This document shows, in pieces, positions 8,234 to 16,622 of a DNA stretch of 39,520 nucleotides (within the stretch, counting starts at the first letter, position 1; every line of letters begins with the position of its first letter). The notes beneath the pieces are model-generated. The model made no database searches. It had not been told where the DNA came from and was given only the letters and a program-made list of their open reading frames with translations. This DNA is from Gammaproteobacteria bacterium. Lineage in GTDB: Bacteria; Pseudomonadota; Gammaproteobacteria; UBA4575. Where the stretch lies: contig JAQWYM010000012.1 of the NCBI GenBank assembly GCA_029253965.1, positions 1-39,520 on the forward strand. The letters run 5' to 3'. Made by a program: the position numbers and the translations under genes.

Positions 8234-10993
8234 GTGGACAAAGTCTATCAACCAAATGCCATCGAAGACCGTTGGTACCAAGAATGGAAAGCAAAGGGCT
8301 ACTTTCAGCCGAGTGAGCAGTCAGAACAATCCTTTTGCATCATGATCCCACCGCCAAATGTTACTGGCACCTTACATATGGGACATGCCTTCAATAACAC
8401 CATCATGGATGGCCTTACTCGCTACCACCGTATGTGTGGTGACAATACGCTATGGCAACCAGGCACCGATCATGCCGGTATCGCCACGCAGATGGTGGTT
8501 GAACGCCAGCTCAATGCCGCCGGCCAATCACGCACCGAACTCGGTCGTGAAGCCTTTCTAGAAAAGGTTTGGGATTGGAAGGAAGAATCTGGCAGTAGTA
8601 TTTCAAAGCAATTAGAACGACTTGGCTCATCAGTTGACTGGTCGCGTGAACGTTTCACTATGGACGAAGGCCTCTCTGAGGCTGTTCGTGAAGTCTTTGT
8701 TCGTCTCTATGAAGAGGACTTAATTTATCGTGGTACGCGCTTGGTCAACTGGGATCCGGTACTGCATACCGCTGTCTCTGATCTTGAAGTGGTCTCAGAA
8801 GAAGAGCAGGGTCATCTCTGGCATATGCGCTATCCGTTAGCCGATGGTAGTGGTCACTTAGTGGTTGCGACCACCCGCCCAGAAACCATGCTGGGTGATA
8901 GTGCTGTTGCAGTCCACCCCGAAGATGAACGCTACCAGCAGCTGATTGGTAAAACCATCCGCCTTCCTTTGACTGGGCGTGAGATACCTATTATTGCAGA
9001 CGATTATGTCGATCCTGAATTTGGTAGTGGCTGCGTTAAAATTACACCGGCGCATGATTTTAATGACTATGAGATGGGCCAGCGTCATGATTTAGCGATG
9101 CTCAACATCTTCACTATCGATGCGAAGATAAATACTGAGGCACCAAGCGCCTATCAGGGACTAGATCGCTATGCTGCACGTAAGGCGATTATTCATGATC
9201 TTGAGCAACTGGATCTATTAGAGAAGATCGTTGATCACAAGCTTATGGTGCCACGCGGTGACCGCTCAGGCGCTGTAATCGAACCCTTCCTAACCGACCA
9301 GTGGTATGTCAAAACAGAGAGTTTGGCAGCCCCTGCAATCGAAGCTGTAGAAAGTGGCAAGATTCGTTTCGTACCGGACAACTGGAAAAACACTTACTTT
9401 GCATGGATGAATGATATACAAGATTGGTGCATCAGCCGCCAACTCTGGTGGGGCCATCGCATCCCCGCTTGGTATGACGATCAAGGCAAGGTTTATGTTG
9501 GGCGTGATGAAGCTGAAGTCCGCAGCAAGTATGAGTTAGCTGCTGACTTTAACCTGCGACAGGATGAAGATGTTTTAGACACATGGTTCTCCTCAGCACT
9601 GTGGCCCTTCTCTACCCTAGGCTGGCCTCAGAAAACACCTGAATTAAAAGCCTTCTATCCAACGTCGGTCTTAGTCACTGGCTTTGATATCATTTTCTTT
9701 TGGGTGGCACGAATGATCATGATGGGCATGAAGTTTGTCGATGATGTGCCCTTCCATGACATCTATATTCATGGCCTGGTGCGTGATTCTGATGGACAGA
9801 AGATGTCGAAATCAAAGGGCAATGTGCTTGATCCAATCGACCTCATCGATGGCATTACCTTAGACGAGCTAATTAGCAAACGCACACAGGGGTTAATGCA
9901 GCCACAGATGGCAGCAAAAATTGAAGCCTCTACACGCAAACAGTACCCAGAGGGTATTTCAGCCTACGGTACAGATGCCCTGCGCTTTACCTTTGCTGCC
10001 TTAGCCTCGACCGGACGAGACGTCAAATTCGACCTCAATCGTATCGAAGGTTATCGCAACTTCTGCAATAAGTTATGGAATGCATCACGCTTCGTACTCA
10101 TGAACTGTGATGATGCCGAAATAGCTGAAAAAATAGACTTTAAAACCCTGAGTATCACTGATCGCTGGATCCTTAGTCGACAACAAGAATTAATTGATAT
10201 CGTGCATCGCGACTTTCAGAACTATCGTTTTGACCTCGCCGCCAAGGCACTCTATGAGTTCACCTGGAATGAATTTTGTGATTGGTACCTTGAACTAATC
10301 AAGCCAGTCATGTTTTCTGATGATGAGGCTGCTAAACGACAAACAAGGCGTGTACTTCTTCAAGTCTTAGAAACGCTGTTACGCCTGATGCATCCAATTA
10401 TCCCATTCATTACTGAAGAAATTTGGCAAACCGTCGCTCCAAAGTTAGGCAAAGAAGCGACAACCATCATGCTGCAAGACTACCCACGCAGTGATAACGC
10501 CTGGGTTGATGTCGACAGTGCAGTGAGTATCGATTGGCTTAAAGAATTTATTATTGGTGTTCGTAAGATTCGTTCAGAGATGGACATCGCGCCGAAACAA
10601 GGCTTAAACGTGCTCTGCCAGCAAGCAAGTGAAAATGATCTCAAGCAGATTAAACACCATCAAGCTGCCTTAAAGAAAGTAGCAAAAATTGAGAGCATCA
10701 CCCTGCTAGAAAATGAGGAAGCCCCTGAGGCCGCTCTAGCTTTAGTCGGTGAGATGAAGGTATTAATTCCTCTCGCTGGATTGATTGATAAAGATGCTGA
10801 AATAGAGCGTCTAAGCAAAGACATCAGTAAGCTTGAAGTCAATATTGGCAAGACACGGGCAAAACTAGCTAACCCTGGCTTCACCGATAAGGCACCGGCT
10901 GCGGTTGTTGAGAAAGAGCAGCAACGTGTGCATGAACAGGAACAAACCTTGCATGATCTATTACAACAACGAGAAAAGATGGCGAAACTGTAA
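8234..10993 (+). CDS. valS: Valyl-tRNA synthetase
   Basis: ValS charges tRNA-Val with valine; it is a class Ia synthetase with an editing domain. The 919 residues show the HIGH motif as HMGH (48-51) after PPPNVTGTL, the CP1 editing region around residues 200-330 ([12 protein letters not shown]), the KMSKS motif at 523-527, an anticodon-binding domain around 640-790, and the C-terminal coiled-coil arm (about 850-919, rich in Lys, Glu and Gln) that marks ValS against IleS and LeuS. The start is a GTG at 8234. [15 protein letters not shown] aligns with the known N-terminus, so the GTG is required. An AGGA lies about 12 bases upstream, rather far. It is convergent with the barrel gene, with only 18 bp between the stop codons. 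Confidence 0.97.
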   Translation: MDKVYQPNAIEDRWYQEWKAKGYFQPSEQSEQSFCIMIPPPNVTGTLHMGHAFNNTIMDGLTRYHRMCGDNTLWQPGTDHAGIATQMVVERQLNAAGQSRTELGREAFLEKVWDWKEESGSSISKQLERLGSSVDWSRERFTMDEGLSEAVREVFVRLYEEDLIYRGTRLVNWDPVLHTAVSDLEVVSEEEQGHLWHMRYPLADGSGHLVVATTRPETMLGDSAVAVHPEDERYQQLIGKTIRLPLTGREIPIIADDYVDPEFGSGCVKITPAHDFNDYEMGQRHDLAMLNIFTIDAKINTEAPSAYQGLDRYAARKAIIHDLEQLDLLEKIVDHKLMVPRGDRSGAVIEPFLTDQWYVKTESLAAPAIEAVESGKIRFVPDNWKNTYFAWMNDIQDWCISRQLWWGHRIPAWYDDQGKVYVGRDEAEVRSKYELAADFNLRQDEDVLDTWFSSALWPFSTLGWPQKTPELKAFYPTSVLVTGFDIIFFWVARMIMMGMKFVDDVPFHDIYIHGLVRDSDGQKMSKSKGNVLDPIDLIDGITLDELISKRTQGLMQPQMAAKIEASTRKQYPEGISAYGTDALRFTFAALASTGRDVKFDLNRIEGYRNFCNKLWNASRFVLMNCDDAEIAEKIDFKTLSITDRWILSRQQELIDIVHRDFQNYRFDLAAKALYEFTWNEFCDWYLELIKPVMFSDDEAAKRQTRRVLLQVLETLLRLMHPIIPFITEEIWQTVAPKLGKEATTIMLQDYPRSDNAWVDVDSAVSIDWLKEFIIGVRKIRSEMDIAPKQGLNVLCQQASENDLKQIKHHQAALKKVAKIESITLLENEEAPEAALALVGEMKVLIPLAGLIDKDAEIERLSKDISKLEVNIGKTRAKLANPGFTDKAPAAVVEKEQQRVHEQEQTLHDLLQQREKMAKL

Positions 10994-11011
10994 GGATAGA
11001 ATCAGTCTTTC

Positions 11012-12199
11012 CTAATAATGATGTGCTAATCGTAGGACGATAAAATCATCATCCTGAAAAGCCCTGCTGGTCGCATTGGCGCTGCTATTGATAAACAGCT
11101 GCGCCTCCAGTTCAAGCTTGAGCTGACTACCAAGCCTGCGTTCAGCTTCAAGCCGCAGGCTACTAGAGCCATCATCCAAGTCTCTCATTAGACCCAGCAG
11201 CAGCGCACTGTCTTGAAAATCATTGAGGCTATAACGCAGACCGAGAAAAATGTCGTTATCCTGATGACTGCGTGGCGCTTCTTCTAGGTCACGGCCATCG
11301 TATAAGTGTTCAATTAAAAATCCAAGATCTGCATTGCTAGCAAGCCATTGAAACCAGCTGTACTCTAGGCCGATAACACTCGCAAGAAATGTATGCCCCT
11401 GCCCCTCACGCAGTAAACCTTCAAACTTCCAGAGCCATTGCTGATCAGTGTACTGCAGATCAACAGCCAGTTGTTTAATTTGATCATAGTGGGCAATTAA
11501 GTGCGCCTGACTGCTGTTAATAACGAGCATTGGGGCGCGACTGGTGCCATCAAAATAGCTCAGCCCCAGATCCCAGTCGCCTATATAGTGGGCGTAACGT
11601 AAAGCAAAGTCAGGATGCCATTGTTTAGCATTTGATTGATATTTTGTGCTGTTTTTATCAACAACTGCAGCACCACGCAGCCGACCCTCAGCACCGCTAA
11701 AGGTCCTCTCTCTAAACAGTGGCATCAGGTAAAAAGAAAAACGACCGTAGTCTTTCTGCAGTGAAAGGTTAAACATTAGCTGCCCCAGATAATCCTCACC
11801 ATCTAGGCTCTCAACCGCATCTATCTGGTTAATCACATTGACCAGATGGCGTGACTCAGTCACTCCCCAAAACTCTCTATTAAACCCGGCTAGTAACTCC
11901 CACTCATCAGCCATATAAAGCCAGTAGGCCTCGCGGATATCAGCATGGGTTCTATTCTGATCGCGCGTATCCAGCCGAATAAAAGGCACAAAGCTCAGCT
12001 GTGTGTGAGCGCTTGGCATAAAACTCCATTCAGCCTCAACAAATGCTGAGGTTTGTAGTGCATTTAGCTGTTCTGCATATTGCGCCTGCTTCAAAAACAA
12101 GCGCGACTCAATCCCAAGCTCACCCGAAAACTCAGCCTTTGCCGTTAGAGTCAGTAACAGTGCAAGTGATAGATAACTGAGTAACGTCTTAGCGCGCAC
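11012..12199 (-). CDS. Predicted outer-membrane beta-barrel protein, third gene of an MMPL/LolA-like operon
   Basis: I cannot name a family with certainty. The 395 residues begin with a clear signal peptide (MRAKTLLSY, hydrophobic core, AKA before EFSGELG). Short alternating hydrophobic/polar segments rich in Tyr, Trp and Phe follow (for example FSFYLMPLF, WLWKFEGLL, IFLGLRYSL). The protein ends in IVLRLAHHY with a terminal aromatic residue, as barrels recognised by BamA do. It has few cysteines and no catalytic motif. The first 11 bases overlap the end of the LolA-like gene, so the two are probably translationally coupled. By inference it is the outer-membrane component of the three-gene system, acting as acceptor, pore or insertion site for whatever the other two move. 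Confidence 0.75.
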   Translation of the reverse strand: MRAKTLLSYLSLALLLTLTAKAEFSGELGIESRLFLKQAQYAEQLNALQTSAFVEAEWSFMPSAHTQLSFVPFIRLDTRDQNRTHADIREAYWLYMADEWELLAGFNREFWGVTESRHLVNVINQIDAVESLDGEDYLGQLMFNLSLQKDYGRFSFYLMPLFRERTFSGAEGRLRGAAVVDKNSTKYQSNAKQWHPDFALRYAHYIGDWDLGLSYFDGTSRAPMLVINSSQAHLIAHYDQIKQLAVDLQYTDQQWLWKFEGLLREGQGHTFLASVIGLEYSWFQWLASNADLGFLIEHLYDGRDLEEAPRSHQDNDIFLGLRYSLNDFQDSALLLGLMRDLDDGSSSLRLEAERRLGSQLKLELEAQLFINSSANATSRAFQDDDFIVLRLAHHY

Positions 12200-12992
12200 G
12201 CTTCAAGACACCCTTCACAAAGTCATTCGCTGTTAAGCCTGTTTTAAACTCATAGTTAGAGTAAAGCAGATCTGTATTTTTTTCTGTCTGATGATTGTGC
12301 ATCAACAAACGTTTCGCACGCCAATAACCGTCATTAAATTTTTCGTAATCTTCAAATTTCAGAGTCTTTAATAAGGTGTTTTTACGATCGTAGAATTCCA
12401 ATTTACGCATCTGATAAACCGCTTGATCAAGCCAAGCAATCTGTCGTGTATAACCTGAGTTTTCGTAACGTGGCTGACGTTCAATGACGTCACAGATAAA
12501 CTCAGCACATGGCTCAGTACGCAGCCATTTATGCGTGTACTTATTTAATTCATTAGCGGTGAAATCTTCAAACGCAAATTCTGAACCTACAAATGGCCCC
12601 GATTTATTACTTGATGAGATACGTTTAACTCTTTTCAGAGCCGGTAAATAAAGCCACTGATCATCCGCTTCAAGAATTTTTGCAAAGGAGAGTAATGCGG
12701 TGCCTTTTATATCTCTTGGACTGGAGAAGATAATTAAGCTTTTGTCACCACTGTCTTCATTCATTACTTCTAAGGTGCGAATCTCTAACTGACGTTTTGA
12801 CTCAGCACCAGCAGCATTCCTTAACACCATAGTGATACTCGCTGTGCTGTCTGAAAACCCCTGATCACTGTGATCACTTCTTTTTGCTATGTCATAGCCT
12901 TTAGTCTCCACCTCTGCTGCTGAAACAGAGCACAGAAATAGATACATAAGTGCCGCTATAGACAGCCTATTACGAGTTAAATGTGTTCTCAT
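12189..12992 (-). CDS. LolA-like outer membrane lipoprotein-sorting family protein (periplasmic)
   Basis: This is a predicted secreted protein with the LolA/LolB-type half-barrel fold, of the group annotated as 'outer membrane lipoprotein-sorting protein' and distinct from LolA itself. Hallmarks are IIFSSPRDIKGTALLSF, WLYLPALKRVKRIS, and SSNKSGPFVGSEFAFED. I choose the ATG at 12992 (267 residues). It lies 10 bp after the permease stop, has a GGAACTAAG-type ribosome binding site, and puts a normal signal peptide (about residues 1-26, ending VSAAE) at the N-terminus. The frame remains open to 13043, inside the permease gene. The fold binds lipid acyl chains in characterised relatives, so a role as a periplasmic lipid or lipoprotein carrier between the permease and the barrel protein is a reasonable inference. 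Confidence 0.82.
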   Translation of the reverse strand: MRTHLTRNRLSIAALMYLFLCSVSAAEVETKGYDIAKRSDHSDQGFSDSTASITMVLRNAAGAESKRQLEIRTLEVMNEDSGDKSLIIFSSPRDIKGTALLSFAKILEADDQWLYLPALKRVKRISSSNKSGPFVGSEFAFEDFTANELNKYTHKWLRTEPCAEFICDVIERQPRYENSGYTRQIAWLDQAVYQMRKLEFYDRKNTLLKTLKFEDYEKFNDGYWRAKRLLMHNHQTEKNTDLLYSNYEFKTGLTANDFVKGVLKRAR

Positions 12993-13002
12993 TCTTAGTT
13001 CC

Positions 13003-15342
13003 TTATGCAGTGGAATGTTGTTTCGTTTTTTTATCAAGTACACATAAAATAGCGGGTAACATGAGGAAGTCGAGCACCAGGGCTACGACAACAACTAGGG
13101 CTGTGAGCATGCCTGTTTCTTGGTTAATCTTGAATGAAGATAAGGCTAGGACACTAAATCCAATCGCGATAATAATCGTATTCATCGTAATGGCCTTACC
13201 TACTGTCTTTAATGCATAGCGAATAGACTCTTCAGCACTTAAGTTTTTCTCACGCCGACCACGCAGATATTTAGTTAATAGATGCACTGTGTCATCGACG
13301 ACAATGCCCAGCGACATCACAGTAACAATAGCAACCGGTAAGCCCACCTGACCAACAGCCAAGGCCCAGATCCCCAAGGTCACGAGAACGGGGGTTGCAT
13401 TGGGAATAATACTTAGCACCCCTAAGCGAAAACTGCGCAGAATGATAATCAAAACTAAAGCAATCAAAGTCACCGCGACGACATTACCAGTGAGCATGCT
13501 TTCAATATTTCTCTTTGCAATATAGGAGAACATCTGTGTCGCACCAGTGGCTTTACCCCACATGTATTCAGGTGCATTTTGTTCTAACCATTGACGTGAA
13601 TCAGCAATGAATTCACGTGTTTGCACCGTGTCTACATCACCAAGAGTGGCTGTGACCCGAGAGGAAGACTTATCAATACTGACACGATCATTCATATCCA
13701 AGCCATAAGGCAGTGATAACTCATAGAGAAGCAAATATTGTGCTGAAAGTTCTCTCTCTTCAGGCAGACGGTAATAGGCCTCATTATCAGCATGCATATT
13801 TTTATTTAAGCGCTTCATGATATCGCTCAATGAATAGACATGTTCTACATAGGGGTGGCTTCGAAGCCAGAGCACGAAATCATCTAATGTCTGCAAATAT
13901 TCAGGATCACTAATACCCTCTGCAGCCTTCGCACTAATTGAAAACTCTACGGGATAAAAGGCACCCAGATGTTTTATAGCAAAGTCAGTATCGGTACGAA
14001 ACTGAATGGATTCATCAAAATATTTAGTCCAGACATCATTTAATTGATTAGTAAAAGCTAACGTAGAAAAAAGTGTTATCAAGAGTGCAAAACTGATGAG
14101 AATCTTCTTTGGCCTAGCAAAGACAAAGTCGGCTAGATAATCAAAGAACTGTGGACCTTGTGTTTGCTTTGAGAGCAAGGCCACCTTCACTGGCAAGATA
14201 CTAATTAGAGCAGGCAATAAAGTAATCGATAATAACCAAGCTGCAGCAATACCAAAGGCGGTCATATTACCAAGATGATGAAAAGGCGGTGAATCAGAAA
14301 AATTCAGCGCCATAAAACCAATAATAGTGGTAATGCTGGTAACCATAACAGCAGTAAAGTTAATTCTTACTGATTCCACTAAGGCTTGGTTCTTGGTTAC
14401 TCCCTTAGCCATCAGCTCGCGCATTGTGACCAGTATGTGAATGCTATCAGCAATCGCTAGGGTCAGCACAATAGTCGGCGCAGACAGCGATATAGGCGTC
14501 ATCAGCACCTGCATCAAACCACCAGCTCCCAAGGTAATTAAAGATGAGAAGACGATAAGAATAAACGTTGCTAAGGTCGCAGTCACTGAACGTAACATGA
14601 AGAATGTAATCAACATCAACACGCCATACATTAATGGAGTGAGGCTGCTCATATCTTTAATGCTCGCTTCGGTAAACGCCATATTGAGCATGGCTGTACC
14701 GGTAAGCACCATTTTTATCTGTGGATAATCTGCTTGCAGAGAAAGCAACATTTGTCGCGCATAAGCGACCGACTCAGGGCCTTCTGAAAGCGCCTTACCC
14801 GGATATTGCAGGGTCACATTAACGGCTGTGGTATCGCTTTCAGGTGAGATTAAAAAATTATTCAGCAATGGCTCTTGCAGTGCATTATTAACTGCCTGAG
14901 CAAGTAAGGAAGGGTTCATGCTGACCCCGTCTTTAATCAAATCAGCCACTACCAGTTCATCCTCACTGGCTATCGTATGTTGGAAATTAGTAATGGAATC
15001 GACTCGAGTCGCGAAGGGGATCTGCCAAGCCTCTTCAGTAATGCGTTCAAGCAAACCAGCGATTTCATTATCAATACTTCTACCGTCTTCAGCTCGTATA
15101 ACAATAAGTAAGTTGTCATTCTTAGTATAGGTTTGCTGAAATTTTTCAAATGCAACCAGATCAGGATTTTGTCCAGAAAAGAATACACGGTAATCAGTGG
15201 CAAAATTGAGGAACCTCGCGTTGCTAGCAATAAGGGCTGTAATGACTATGCTTAAAGCGATCACCCACCAGCGACGACGGATAACCCATGTGCATAGGGC
15301 AACTGAAAATTGATCAATGAATCCGGTATTTTTGGGCGACAT
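13003..15342 (-). CDS. MMPL/RND-superfamily permease (sterol-sensing-like)
   Basis: This is an inner-membrane RND-superfamily transporter of 779 residues. That is shorter than AcrB-type pumps and in the range of MMPL/HpnN-like lipid exporters. Each half has one membrane helix, a periplasmic domain, then five helices: TM1 about 25-42, periplasmic 45-230, TM2-6 about 235-385, TM7 about 413-431, periplasmic to about 640, and TM8-12 to the end. Charged residues likely to couple proton flow lie in TM4 (D299 in LAIADSIHI) and in the second half near 683 (GIVVDDTVHLL). No membrane-fusion adaptor gene is near. GAGG lies just upstream of the ATG. It leads the operon with the LolA-like and barrel genes. 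By inference it energises extraction or export of a lipid or lipoprotein. Confidence 0.87.
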   Translation of the reverse strand: MSPKNTGFIDQFSVALCTWVIRRRWWVIALSIVITALIASNARFLNFATDYRVFFSGQNPDLVAFEKFQQTYTKNDNLLIVIRAEDGRSIDNEIAGLLERITEEAWQIPFATRVDSITNFQHTIASEDELVVADLIKDGVSMNPSLLAQAVNNALQEPLLNNFLISPESDTTAVNVTLQYPGKALSEGPESVAYARQMLLSLQADYPQIKMVLTGTAMLNMAFTEASIKDMSSLTPLMYGVLMLITFFMLRSVTATLATFILIVFSSLITLGAGGLMQVLMTPISLSAPTIVLTLAIADSIHILVTMRELMAKGVTKNQALVESVRINFTAVMVTSITTIIGFMALNFSDSPPFHHLGNMTAFGIAAAWLLSITLLPALISILPVKVALLSKQTQGPQFFDYLADFVFARPKKILISFALLITLFSTLAFTNQLNDVWTKYFDESIQFRTDTDFAIKHLGAFYPVEFSISAKAAEGISDPEYLQTLDDFVLWLRSHPYVEHVYSLSDIMKRLNKNMHADNEAYYRLPEERELSAQYLLLYELSLPYGLDMNDRVSIDKSSSRVTATLGDVDTVQTREFIADSRQWLEQNAPEYMWGKATGATQMFSYIAKRNIESMLTGNVVAVTLIALVLIIILRSFRLGVLSIIPNATPVLVTLGIWALAVGQVGLPVAIVTVMSLGIVVDDTVHLLTKYLRGRREKNLSAEESIRYALKTVGKAITMNTIIIAIGFSVLALSSFKINQETGMLTALVVVVALVLDFLMLPAILCVLDKKTKQHSTA

Positions 15343-15410
15343 GAAACCTCAAACAAGCATGTTAGTGTGTATGTTGATGTAACCAGAACTAAGGTATCAA
15401 TGAAATCTTA

Positions 15411-15511
15411 CCTAGTCACTGAGAGAAATCAAACGACAAATGTACTGTTATTTAACCATTCCTAATGACTCTAGGTGTTGCCCTGATCCTGGAACTCTAC
15501 CCTAGTCACTG
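15411..15511. repeat. 11-bp direct repeat spaced 90 bp, second copy over the VOC gene stop codon
   Basis: CCTAGTCACTG occurs at 15411-15421 and again at 15501-15511. The second copy includes the TAG stop of the VOC gene. The region between the VOC gene and the permease start (15343-15501) otherwise shows no gene and no terminator that I can support. It may be a small duplication scar or chance. Confidence 0.35.
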
Positions 15512-15918
15512 GCAAAGACATATCGCTCTTCACGGAAACATTTAAACTCGAGGAAGTTTCCACTAGGGTCCTTGATAAAGAAGGTACGCTGCTCACCGAC
15601 TTCACCCGCAAAACGAGTATAAGGTTGGATACTGAATGTCATCCCTTCTTGCTTAAGATGTGCCAGCAGTTCATCCCATTGCTGCCACAGCAAAACCATC
15701 CCAAAATGGCGCGAGGGCACTGCTTGTTGATCAACCGTATTGCACTCCGATGAGTGTTCTAAGGATTCATCTAGATGCGCACTAATCTGGTGGCCAAAAA
15801 AATCAAAATCTATCCAACGCCGGTCTTCTCTACCGACACTACAGCCAAGCATCTGCGTATAAAATTCACGGCTAGCTATGATATCCCTAACTGGAAAAGC
15901 CAAATGAAATGGCTGCAT
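15502..15918 (-). CDS. VOC (glyoxalase/dioxygenase) superfamily protein
   Basis: The 138-residue protein has the paired beta-alpha-beta-beta-beta modules of the vicinal oxygen chelate fold. The first is HLAFPVRDIIASREFYTQMLGC. The second has HFGMVLLW, then IKDPSGNFLEFKCF. Candidate metal ligands are H5, the His of HFGM and the Glu of FLEFK, the usual VOC positions. The substrate cannot be told from the sequence; it is not clearly glyoxalase I. The ATG overlaps the tsaB stop by one base (TAATG), so it is co-translated as the last gene of the pyrG-to-tsaB operon. Confidence 0.85.
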   Translation of the reverse strand: MQPFHLAFPVRDIIASREFYTQMLGCSVGREDRRWIDFDFFGHQISAHLDESLEHSSECNTVDQQAVPSRHFGMVLLWQQWDELLAHLKQEGMTFSIQPYTRFAGEVGEQRTFFIKDPSGNFLEFKCFREERYVFASD

Positions 15919-16622
15919 TATGGCTGCCCCTTAGTTTGCTTTTGATGCACCACATTATTGCGCAGATAGGTGGGCTGAGCTTGCTCTGCTGTGAGTAACG
16001 TCGCCTGCTGCCACTGCATCGCTGCCAGACGCGCTGTCACTGAGGCTCGCGGTAAGGCTGCAGCATCAACTGCCGCCTCTTCTAGGTCTGTTTTTTGCAG
16101 CAGTGTTTCAGCATCGCTTTGCCATCCTGTGCCTATTCCGTAATCCAGTTTAGCTGCGCCTAGATCTAAGGCTTCAGCAGTGATTACCTGCTCTGCAGAA
16201 AATAATATTGGCACACTATTATTATGCATCACCGTATATTGGCCAGCGTAAATCTCAGCCATGCGCGCATCAATTGCAGCTAACACCTGTTGTTGCTCAC
16301 CCTGCTCACTAGCGGGTGCTTGAGCTGCCAAATTAGCAAGGCTGGAAATACCCAGCAATGGCAGGTCATGTGCAAACGCAATACCTTGACTGACTGCAAC
16401 ACAGATACGCACACCAGTAAACGCACCTGGACCACAGCCAAAAGCTAAACCATCCAGTTGTGATAGATTTATTTGTGCCTCAGCTAAAACCTCTTCAACC
16501 ATTGGCAAGATCAATTCATTATGTTGTCTGGCAGCAATTTGATAGCGTTCAACCACCTCACCATCGATATAAACAGCGGCTGAGCAAGCTTCAGTACAGG
16601 TCTCGATTGCGAGTAGTTTCAT
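15918..16622 (-). CDS. tsaB: tRNA threonylcarbamoyladenosine biosynthesis protein TsaB
   Basis: TsaB is the inactive-homologue partner of TsaD in the TsaB-TsaD-TsaE complex that makes t6A37 in ANN-decoding tRNAs. The 234 residues start with MKLLAIETCTEACSAAVY, the ASKHA nucleotide-binding fold. They contain RQHNELILPMV, and GCGPGAFTGVRICVAVSQG (about 67-85), the signature of the TsaB/YeaZ group. Length is normal. The ATG overlaps the yoaA stop by one base (TAATG), and the stop overlaps the VOC start in the same way. The yoaA-tsaB pairing is also found in E. coli. Confidence 0.95.
   Translation of the reverse strand: MKLLAIETCTEACSAAVYIDGEVVERYQIAARQHNELILPMVEEVLAEAQINLSQLDGLAFGCGPGAFTGVRICVAVSQGIAFAHDLPLLGISSLANLAAQAPASEQGEQQQVLAAIDARMAEIYAGQYTVMHNNSVPILFSAEQVITAEALDLGAAKLDYGIGTGWQSDAETLLQKTDLEEAAVDAAALPRASVTARLAAMQWQQATLLTAEQAQPTYLRNNVVHQKQTKGQP

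Noticed and set aside
13003-15342. AcrB-type multidrug efflux pump
   Set aside because: The protein is about 250 residues too short, no membrane-fusion adaptor or TolC gene is nearby, and the neighbours are LolA-like and barrel proteins.
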